Positions 55,745 through 64,000 of a stretch of DNA of 64,000 nt are shown piece by piece. Every line of letters begins with the position of its first letter. Position 1 is the stretch's first letter. Origin of the DNA: Henckelia pumila (taxonomy: Eukaryota; Streptophyta; Magnoliopsida; Lamiales; Gesneriaceae); NCBI RefSeq assembly GCF_033568475.1, contig NC_133122.1:82173442-82237441 (forward strand). The letters run 5' to 3'. A program made the translations under genes and the position numbers. The notes under the pieces were generated by a model that was not told where the DNA came from, did no database searches, and was given only the letters and a program-made list of their open reading frames with translations.

Positions 55745-58506
55745 TGAAACGACTAGCTACTACTACTCAAATAAATAAAAGAAAATAATACATGGATTTT
55801 CAAAATAATTAAAATTTGCTAAAAAATTTTTGGCATGACCCGTTTGTTTATAGAACCAACCACCAACACAGACAGCAGTTCAAAATATTCTAAATAAAGT
55901 CTCCCAAACATTCAACAAGTACCAAAAACAAGTAACATGATAGTTGGGTGCCACACCGGGCAACCAAACGTAAAAGCGATACAAGACAAATGTTCCTAAG
56001 CAGGGAAACACATCCTGCTACCAAATAAAACGAGAAAGTAGGAATGTAAATTTATTACAGACTCTCAAACTGAAATGACACATCGGAAAATAAATGGATC
56101 CACGGACACAGGCCTGCGCCTCCGGGAACCTCACCCAGGGGATCCTGCCCCTCAGTCCACTGATACTCGTCCTCACCTGAAAGTAGAAAGAAGTGGGGTG
56201 AGTCTAAAAAACCCAGAAAGATCATGGAGGGGGGGGGGGGTAACGAGTACTACATAACTACAAGCACACACAGGTTTCAAAATAGTGCGTAATAAAATAA
56301 CCATTAGTGCCCCTGAACTTTAAAGTAATGAACATGTATAAAGAATAAATGCATGAATATGACATGTGCAAGCTTAAGTCAAATAACTCAATGAATAGCA
56401 TAAAATGTACTAAGAATGGTCATATGAATTTTGAATGAACTCCGATCCATGAATTGTGACTTTGTGATTGCGATCATGATCATGGCTACAGTGCACAATG
56501 CCGCAAGAAGGTCGAGATGAAACCCAACCCAATCTTGACCTAAATAGGTAAGGGAGACCAGAATAGCTCGGGCCCCACACGAACACATGCTAAGGTAAGG
56601 AAACCCATAATGATTTGGTAAGGGAGGCCAAAACATCTTTCAACCCTGCACGAACACATGAATATGTAGTCACAACCATCTCACTTCGTTCAAAAATATT
56701 TCTTTCCTTTATTGAATTTTAGACTTAGCATGCACATGTTGATGTAAAGTTTACGAAAATAATGACTCAATTAATCATGCGAAGGACTCGATGGTGAATG
56801 ACTGGATATGGTGATTTAGGGAAGTACCAAGGGTGGGAGTCTAAACCATGGTTAAAGCACTTAGGTGAAAGGAGCGGTACACTCGACACATTAATAACTC
56901 ACTCGATACTTGCCCAAAAGAGATTCGGCGTGAAACAACACTTTCCTACCCTCTTAAGTTAATTTCAGCCCCATACCCTTAACCCGAGTCTTTTTCTATA
57001 CTTGACTTAAAAGCTCAAACCCAAACAGAAATCTGTTTGCCAAAAATTTTGCCCCTCTATTGTCTCAAGGCTTAGAACTTAGTGAAAACTCATCCAAATT
57101 GAATTTCTCTAGAAACTTGATTTCCATAACTCCCTAAAGCGTCGATCAGCCCCGAGCCCTTCTTCGAGTTCAGCCTCTAACCCTGTTACAAACCCACATT
57201 TCTGGGCAGCAAGGGCTCCCTCAGAAATCTGCTCAACAACCCTTTCTCAAGTTCAACCCAATGCCTAACGAATCGTCCCTCAGACCTAAAACCACTATCC
57301 TATCATCAAAGCCAACATCTAAACTCATCCAACAACCCCTTAACAGTCGCCAACACCCCTTGCTAAAGCTCATTCCCGGACAACCCAAAACAGCACTTAG
57401 TTGCTGCCAAAATTTCGAACTGCCCCTAACCCAATCTCAAAACACATCCGACTCATTTTATTACTATCACGTGAACTACATATCACCCGTGGTATCTCCT
57501 AATTCACCACACCAATCAACACCATCAATCACACGACAGAAAATGAACAAGGAAGCCAAAATTTTTTGGAAATTTATTGGAATTGATTTAACATGTTTAC
57601 GATTGCATATCAAGGCCTCAAAATTGATTTAACTACACATATGATCATCATCAACCATTTACAAACAACATCATAAGCAGAAACCACAGGCCGAGAAGAG
57701 GAAATCCAACACAGGGCACGCATAAATTTTGGAAAAAAAAAATCTAAAATGAGTGGGGGGGTGGGGGGGAAACGCATCAACTATCACCTAAATGCATACA
57801 CAATAATCGTATATTAAATGCAAGGAATGAACCACAATCTTTCCTAAACTAAATCAAGCAAGAATCGAAATTCTCGTACAAGAAGTGAAGCTGCGGCGTG
57901 AGTGAGGTGAGGGGGAAAACAGGAGAGAATCGTAGGACCCAAGCTCAAACCACCATTCTAGCTAGCCAAGGAACGATTTCGTGGAGGAAAACGAAGCTTG
58001 AAAATTTCTTTGTGAAGAATCGAAGGTGCCGAGCTCACCTTGAAGAACAAGGGAAAATCATGTTGTTCTGTGTGTGTGTGTGTGTGTGCGGAAATGGGGT
58101 GCATGTGTTTAGGTGTTAGTGTGTGTGTGTGTGTTTTAAAAGTTAGGGTTAAACCCAAACCTAGGTGAAAAATACCAATTAAAATTTAAAATTCTAAACT
58201 AAGGTGATAACTTACATCCTAAATTAGTTCGCACTAAAATACACACTAGGATTTCCCAAATCAAAATAAAAGATCTAATTCGATAGCCCGGAAATTAAAA
58301 TACTAATCCTCGCAGAGATTTAAAATAAATGGCTCAGGAGCACGGAAAAATTAAATTTAAAAGCGACTGTCACCGAAAATTGAAAATAATTAAATAATAT
58401 AAAATTTAAAACTGATTTAAGCAATTAAATACCGAAAATTAAAAATTATAAATATTAAAACAGGTTTAAGCATAAAACTCAAATTATGGAAATTCTAGGC
58501 GTCACA
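55745..58506 (-). repeat. Gypsy-3 5' LTR (right in window)
   Basis: The LTR is 2762 bp, the partner of 46015-48795, and borders the primer-binding site. It has shorter G-runs (about 56228-56240 and 57752-57768) and a shorter GT repeat (58070-58087) than its partner; otherwise differences are scattered substitutions, many of them transitions. The frames inside it (56388-56636, 57261-58158) are not genes. Confidence 0.93.
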
Positions 58507-58511
58507 CATTT

Positions 58512-60427
58512 ATTCTCAAGCTTTCAGAATCCCGGTTTTGAACGATCCGTGCTGTAGAAATTTAATCCGAAGGTAGATTCGCAATCACGGCTTCGAGGGC
58601 TTCGTTTTATCGTAAGTATTTCTTTGATCGGTTATACTTCATTTTCCGTATGTCGATAAAATTTGATTTCGATTGGATATATCGTTCTTGAGCTAGCATA
58701 GATCGTGTTTTTGAAGACGGATCGGAAAATGTATGATGTTCGGAATTTTTATGAATTTTTTAAGCATAATTCGAAAATGGGGTGTTGAGATTTGGTTGAT
58801 ATTGAGTTTTTGTTGATGAATTGTTATTGATATGAGTTGGTTGGGATAGATTTATTGTTGTTGTGGTTTTTCGGTTGTTCGTTATACGTCGTTATGCCGC
58901 CGATTCGAGTTTTGGATATCATTTGGTTTGGTTGTTTGAGCCGTGTCTTCGATTGAGTTGTATATTGATTTCGAGACTATATTAATTCATTACAGATTGG
59001 TTTGAAGGTCGTAGAGCTCGGAGTTTCAGAATTCGAATCGATATAGAGTTTAAGCCGATATTGGGTTGATTTCTCTTTTGAAGATTGGTTTGAATTCGAA
59101 TGAGTTTTGGTATGAGATTATCATTTGTTTATCCAGGTTGGAGCACCTTTGAATTGAGAAAATATATAAGTCGACATCGAATCGAATAGGGTAGAATACT
59201 CGAATCCGACTAATTTTCGAGTTCCCTGGAATCACATACTTGTCTGTTTATTTGAATTACTTGATTTACATGTTTGAATGTATTTTGATTTCACTTACAC
59301 TCATATTGAGCCAACAATTTGATTTCATTTTGAATTAGACGTTTTGGGGATTATATTCGAGTGGCCTTGGTTGTCGAGTTCTTCCATGAGCCCGAATACT
59401 CGTTATAGTTGCTCCAGATCAGTCTAGAGGATTGGGATATATGCATCTTTCATCTCGAATAGAAGAGTCGGTGAGTAGTTCAAGTATCTCATCCTCGGGA
59501 TCCCAACCGAAGAACCGAGATTACCTTTGATTATCCGATTAGATAATCCCAATTTTTAAGACATGCATTTCATTCCATTTCATATTTGGAATATGTTGAA
59601 GTTATATCTTTTTTTATATAATTACTTGATATTGCATGTTTGTTGCTTTAATTTTACTGGGTATATAATTCTCATCGGATTTATCCGGCTGTTGATTTGT
59701 TTTTGTATGTGTACTTGGCAACAAGTGGGGCATGATCGAGTTAGAGGCAGTATGGCTTGATCAAGTTGAATGTTAGAAGTGAGGACTTGGTTTTAGAAGT
59801 CGAACTTGTTTGTGTTTAGTTATGTAAAACCTAGAACCGATGCATGTTCTACGCTTTTGAGTATTCGAATAACTTCAGACGTATCATGTATTGTATTTTG
59901 CGAGTTGATTATGTTATTTCATGTTGAAATGGAGATTTTGGATTTGTGATTGAGGTTCCTTTTCATGCTTCCTTAACTTATTTTTACTGGTTTTATCAGG
60001 GCACGAACCCCGTGCCTACATCCGTGTAGGGGTCCGTGTACCCTCGCATTGTTGATTTTGAATATTTTGTTCATGCACGAACCACGGACATGCCTCCGTG
60101 CATGGGTTCGTGTGAACATATGATCGAGACAGTAAGTTGGGCTTTTTAAAATGCTAGGCATGGACCCGAGCACAGAGGGTGCACGAGGTCCGTGCAGAAA
60201 ACATAGAATTGGACTTTTAGTGTATTTTTATGCACGAACCTTGACCCGAAGGTGGCACGAGGTCCGTGTACCCTACAGATTAATGCACGAATCCGTTCTC
60301 GGAGGTGTGCACGGGGTCCGGGCATGTTCTTTTTTTAAAAAAAAACAATTCTTACTTATGTATTGATTCTCTATTATCGATTGATTGATTTAATCTTGAT
60401 TAGATAATTAGAACCAAGGTTCTCACA
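58512..60427 (+). repeat. Right part of gypsy-1 3' LTR E
   Basis: The LTR resumes after the cattt duplication of gypsy-3. It carries landmarks of LTR A and its relatives in order ('gattcgcaatcacggcttcgag', the 'gagtcggtgag' block, 'ctcatcggatttatccggct') and ends with ggttctcaca at 60427. With 45831-46014 it makes an LTR of about 2.1 kb. It abuts gypsy-2 integrase on the right. The frames at 59050-60366 are not genes. Confidence 0.85.
60000..60349. repeat. Hairpin cassette in LTR E followed by poly-A
   Basis: About four units pair 'gcacgaacc' or 'catggacc' with 'ggtccgtg': near 60001-60039, 60073-60114, 60159-60200 and 60231-60327. A T/A-run follows at 60330-60346. The cassette ends about 101 bp before the LTR end. 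Motif and layout resemble LTR D. Confidence 0.8.
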
Positions 60428-61443
60428 TTATAAATCTAAGAGATCATACGATTTCATGGTGTCCCACTGAGCATAGTCAGCGAAAAATATCCGAGGTTCA
60501 CCTCACAATTTTGGGGTAGCTTTCAGCGAGAATTGAGCACTACTTTAAGTTTGAGTACTGCATATCATCCAGAGACTGACAGTCAGTCCGAGAGGACTAT
60601 TAGGACATTAGAGGATATACTGAGGACTTCAGTGCTGAATTTTTGGTTTTCCTGGAAGGATCAATTCGGATGATAGAGTTCGCGTAGAACAATAACTATC
60701 ACCGTAGTATTGGCATGGCACGATTTGAGGCTTTAAATGGTAGTCATTGTCGGACACCCTTATTTTTGGATGAAGTATGGGAACGACGGGTCAAAGGGAT
60801 AGAGTTGATCGAGCAGATCATGGGACAAGGTTGAGTTAATTAAGAAAAAGATCAGGACCGCGCAAGATAGACATGCTAGTTATGCCAAAACCAAGCGCAA
60901 ACCATTGCATTTCGAGACGGGAGAACATAATTTCTTGCGAGTGTCACCTTTACGGAAGGTGATGAGATTCGATTTGAAGGGCAATTTAGCGTCTAGATTT
61001 ATTGGTCCGTTTGAGATAATAGAGAAGGTTGGAGATGTGGCTTACCAATTGCATTACCATAGTATCTCTCTGGTATTCACAATGTGTTACACGTATCGTT
61101 GCTTTGCCAGTATATTGCAAATGAATCGCACATTTTGAATCCGACGGAGGTTCAGCTAGAACACAATTTGTCCGCTCAGGATTCTTGAAATGAAAGACAA
61201 AGTTCTTCGGAATAAATTCATTCCTCTAGTCATGTTTTGGTGGCAATGCCGAGGAACTGAAGAGGCAAATTAAGAGTTAGAGATTCGTATGCATTTGAAA
61301 CACTCAGAGTTGTTTTGATTGTAATTTATTTGTGAATTCAGTGAATTTGTAACTAATTGTATTGAGAACTTGTTTTCAGTGTTGTTTTGTTCTGATTATC
61401 ATAGTTTGGATTTCGTGGAAGAAATCTCCTAATTTGGGGATAA
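60428..61443 (+). pseudogene. Gypsy-2 integrase C-terminal half, broken
   Basis: This is a different gypsy element, into which gypsy-1 inserted. The sequence begins inside the integrase core (near the SDRDPRFTS-type block, degraded here). Still readable across frames are the TDSQSERTIRTLED-type region (about 60570-60625) and RTAQDRHASYAKTKRKPLHF (about 60855-60914), then PLRKVMRFDLKGNLASRFIG and PFEIIEKVGDVAYQL from 60905 to about 61050. The EELEIRMH-like chromodomain end is near 61290. Many stops and shifts are present. A purine-containing tract (tttggggataa) precedes the LTR. Confidence 0.8.
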
Positions 61444-61579
61444 TGTAGTATCCCGACTCCTAATTATGTTAATCAACTTCTTAAACATGATTAAAGGTTC
61501 CTAAGTAAGTTTAAGGAGTTGAAATACGGATGCAAGGTGATCGAAAATGGTTCCAAGGGCTTCAAATTAGTGGACAGTT

Positions 61580-61860
61580 TGGAAGATTAGTTCGAAGCAC
61601 CGAACCAGTTCAGAAGAAGCTTTGCACTTTAGAGGTAAAGGGTGAGTTCGTAAGCTCCGAACTCAGGATCAGAAGCTCCGATCGCCTTCGTATAAGAAAG
61701 TATGAACTTTATGATTGGTGAATTGACTTGACATATATCTAAAGCATCGGTATCAGTGTGTTGTCCAATCAGGGGCACACATTCAGTGGATAGAGATCGG
61801 AAGCTCCGATAGAGAGATTTGAAGCTCCGAAGTCTGATTGGAAGGTGCGATCGATGGATT
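61580..61860. repeat. Array of GAAGCTCCGA-type motifs in gypsy-2 LTR
   Basis: Repeated short units occur: ttcgaagcaccgaac (61590), ttcgtaagctccgaac (61647), cagaagctccgatcg (61669), tcggaagctccgatag (61797), ttgaagctccgaagt (61820) and tggaaggtgcgatcg (61838). They are imperfect palindromes and resemble the array in the SIRE-like LTR at 33200-33580 in style, not in origin. Confidence 0.65.
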
Positions 61861-61900
61861 GTCAAGTTCGATATTTTGGGTTTGTTTTTACAGAACAATA

Positions 61901-63292
61901 TTGATTTTGATGATAACAAAACTTGTTATTATGTTTCTAACATATTTACTTAAGTGTTTAGTTGGTAGATCACATTTTGGAAGTTTCGAGATGATGAACT
62001 CGAATTCAACCAAACCAAGTTTCTGGCGTAGATTATTGTTTCGAGCATAACTTATAGCTCAATGATTCAAATGACCAGCCACCAAAACCGTTGAGCATCC
62101 AACTCAGATATATACAAGTCATATTTCATACCATTCGGACCAATTCGTATGTTAGCTAGGTCAAACTGCTGCCTCAACATTGAACTGGACGAATGAGATG
62201 ACAACAAGTTGTTTGACAGACCAGCTCTGGTATTTTGGTAATATCTTGTAGCTTGGTTATCCAAATGAAATGATTCAGTATGTGTTGGAAATCTAAGAAC
62301 ATTATCTACAAATCATCTTCAGAAGTCGAGATTTGAATATTAGCATAAAGAACTGATAAATGGAATTGAAATATCTAGGTCTGCACTGAGCTAGACTTGT
62401 TGGGCTAACCAGTTGAAGCAAGACTAGTTGAGTGAGATCAGTTGAAGAACCAGCTCATATAATCAGTTCTAATACAACATTGGAAGATCAAACAACAGCC
62501 CATAAATACAACATTGAGAAGATCAAATAATTGCTCATAAATACAACATTGAGAAGATCAAATAATTGCTCATAAATACAACATTGAAAAGGACAAATAA
62601 TTAATTTCAATGAGGATGAAATGCATGGGCATTCTATATAAAAAAATATGAGCTGAAATGAGAACACATACATCATATGGGGCGTCCAAAACAGATTAGT
62701 TAGCTTTTTGAGAGCTTTCCATTTGTGTGGAGAACAAAAAACTAAATATACTTGAGCTTTCACAGTCAAGTTCTTCATATCCCAACTCACTCACACACAT
62801 ATGAGAGATGATTTGTAAAAATTATTTGAGTGAGAGTATTCACACAAAGACATTAAAAAATGTGTTTGTAGTCTTGACATAAAAGATGTTAAACATTATG
62901 CGGGTTGTGAGGTTGAGTCCTACAATCGAGAGTGCTAGGAGTTCAGACTTAGGCGATGGGATAATTCCTATGATTGGAGTGGGTTGTATAAACCAAAGTC
63001 TTCTAGTGGATCCTTCAAAGGGGAAGAAGGGGTGACGTGGGAGTTTTATCTCCGAACATCCATGAACAAATTCGTGCCTATTTTATTTATCGCATTTACT
63101 TACTTTTGCTACTATTTTTTGATTGCATTGTTTTCAAATGATTTACAAAATGCTTAATCTATTTTTACGAAGGATTATTTTGAGTGTCTTCCACTTGGTT
63201 TGGAAATCAAACTCAATTTAATTCGTCGGTGTTTAATATTTCAAGAACGAGCTATTGTAACTCAAAGAATCTTCCCCAAATCAATCCTAACA
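61901..63292 (+). repeat. SIRE-like copia solo LTR in gypsy-2 LTR
   Basis: The left part has 'ttgattttgatgataacaaa' and the right part 'gtgtcttccacttggtttgg', 'aattcgtcggtgtttaatat' and a cctaaca end, all usual in SIRE-type LTRs; it resembles the LTR at 32989-36182. Flanks caata (61896-61900) and caatc (63293-63297) match at 4 of 5. The left end is the least certain. No internal sequence is seen. Confidence 0.6.
62475..62602. repeat. 35 bp tandem repeat, about 3.7 copies
   Basis: The unit 'caacattgagaagatcaaat', then 'aattgctcataaata', occurs once with changes (62475-62508), twice exactly (62509-62543, 62544-62578) and once in part. It lies inside the SIRE-like LTR; the open frame across it on the minus strand is repeat translation. 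Confidence 0.85.
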
Positions 63293-64000
63293 CAATCGTT
63301 GCCTATAAATAGGTGGCTCGAGGCAGCCGTTTCCTCACACTTTCCTCACTTTTCTCTCTCGACTTCTAACTAAATTCTAGCAGTTTTAGGCGTTGGTTCG
63401 AAGGCTGAACTATAGCAAAGCGCTACCAGGGATCTTAGCGAAGTTGTGCCTAGGTTTTGATGACATTGCATCAAAAGGATAACGATGGACGTACGTATAA
63501 GTATAAACTCTGATTATCATATGTGAGTATCTATTACTCTAGTTAAGACTTTTAGTAGAGAATAAGTGATATAATGATTATGTGCTTATAGGATTGGACT
63601 AGATAGCTAGTTGTGCTAGGTTGCTTGAGTTGCTTAATAGAGGTACAGATGTACTATCCAAAATATCCTGATTGAGTATATATGTTATATGTTTGCATGG
63701 TTTTTATGACATGATTTATGTGCATTTATTATGCCACGTTTATTACTGCTACACACATTATCATGTTGAGTCTATAACTTGATATTACCAGTAAAGGGGT
63801 TGCTTAGCCCCGAGTGATTTGTGGATGGATTCCTTACTTTTGTCCACTTATTGTTATGGTATGGGAGTACTCCTCATGCGACGACTCACTGTGCTACATA
63901 TCATGACAACTATTTTTTGAGCAAGAGTTTCTAGCATGATAGGTTTCCGGTACCCTTTCTTTTGTATTAGCATTCATGGGATGTGTATACTTATACTTTT

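Larger units (their letters stand above)
46015..58506 (-). mobile_element. Gypsy-3, full-length Ty3/gypsy element with both LTRs (minus strand)
   Basis: This 12,492 bp element is flanked by a perfect cattt duplication. Its LTRs are at 46015-48795 (3' LTR in element sense) and 55745-58506 (5' LTR). Between them lie, in element order, a primer-binding site, gag, protease, reverse transcriptase, RNase H, integrase with a chromodomain-like tail, and a polypurine tract. Solo LTR C (50942-52947) interrupts pol. The two LTRs are very similar by eye, so this is among the youngest insertions, yet the coding region has several frameshifts and stops. Confidence 0.94.
31629..60427 (+). mobile_element. 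Gypsy-1 (Ty3/gypsy, + strand), heavily nested
   Basis: Gag, protease, reverse transcriptase, RNase H, integrase fragments and a 3' LTR are present in order. The 5' LTR and the start of gag are missing. The element is interrupted by a SIRE-like solo LTR (32989-36182), a 5 kb solo LTR (38045-43048), truncated LTR D (43070-45391) and the whole of gypsy-3 (46015-58506). Its own sequence is only about 6 kb of the 29 kb span. Its 3' LTR ends at 60427 inside the integrase of gypsy-2, so it inserted into gypsy-2. Confidence 0.85.
61444..64000 (+). repeat. Gypsy-2 3' LTR, runs off the window
   Basis: It starts TGTAGTATCCCGACTCC after the purine tract. It is interrupted by a SIRE-like solo LTR (61901-63292) and continues past 64000. 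A TATA-like tataaat at 63304-63310 is probably the LTR promoter. Region 61560-61860 repeats 'gaagctccga' and complements several times. Confidence 0.75.

Noticed and set aside
57261..57632. 123-codon frame on the plus strand
   Set aside because: It lies in the gypsy-3 LTR, antisense to the element; the matching place in the other LTR is broken.

Overview
This window looks like plant nuclear DNA, probably heterochromatin or pericentromere of a eudicot. It is AT-rich, its splice sites fit the plant consensus, and nearly everything recognisable is a transposable element: Ty3/gypsy, Ty1/copia, CACTA, hAT-like and Harbinger-like. I find no intact host gene, no rRNA or tRNA gene and no CRISPR array. 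The species cannot be named from the sequence alone.

Layout. 1-2712: the 3' tail and 3' LTR (LTR A, +) of a gypsy element that landed inside the 5' LTR of an older copia element. 2713-9062: that copia element, badly decayed, with an hAT-like MITE in its gag. 9063-16326: low-copy-looking sequence with a Harbinger-like MITE, a short tandem repeat and a few exon-like stretches that may be remains of a host gene. 16327-29093: a two-gene CACTA (En/Spm) transposon. Its first gene is a TNP2 transposase split by a 2.7 kb solo LTR. Its second is a 12-exon gene with a C-terminal Ulp1-type SUMO-protease domain. The element ends in a dense palindromic subterminal array and a CACTA terminus at 29093. 29094-30345: AT-rich, nothing recognised. 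30346-31628: part of a minus-strand gypsy LTR. 31629-60427: gypsy-1 (+ strand), swollen to about 29 kb by nested insertions. 60428-64000: gypsy-2, a decayed integrase and a 3' LTR that runs off the window and holds another copia-type solo LTR.

Nesting inside gypsy-1. The pol gene is cut by a SIRE-like solo LTR (32989-36182, target duplication GATTT), itself cut by solo LTR B (33581-35573, AGTTT). The integrase zinc domain is cut by a 5 kb solo LTR (38045-43048), itself cut by a copia-type solo LTR (39574-41422). The integrase core is gone and truncated LTR D (43070-45391) lies in its place. The 3' LTR of gypsy-1 (LTR E) is split by a complete minus-strand element, gypsy-3 (46015-58506, CATTT duplication, both LTRs present). 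Gypsy-3 pol is in turn cut by solo LTR C (50942-52947). At least seven LTRs look solo against one element with both LTRs, so unequal recombination has been frequent.

Main points of interest. (1) Five related gypsy LTRs each carry a GC-rich hairpin cassette about 100-125 bp before the LTR 3' end; its sequence differs between copies although the flanks are conserved. (2) A 235 bp GT-AG segment lies between the nucleocapsid and protease regions of gypsy-3 and may be an intron or a small insertion. (3) The CACTA second gene keeps a full Ulp1 catalytic tetrad with the family's spacing. All coding regions seen carry stops or frameshifts, so no element here looks autonomous.
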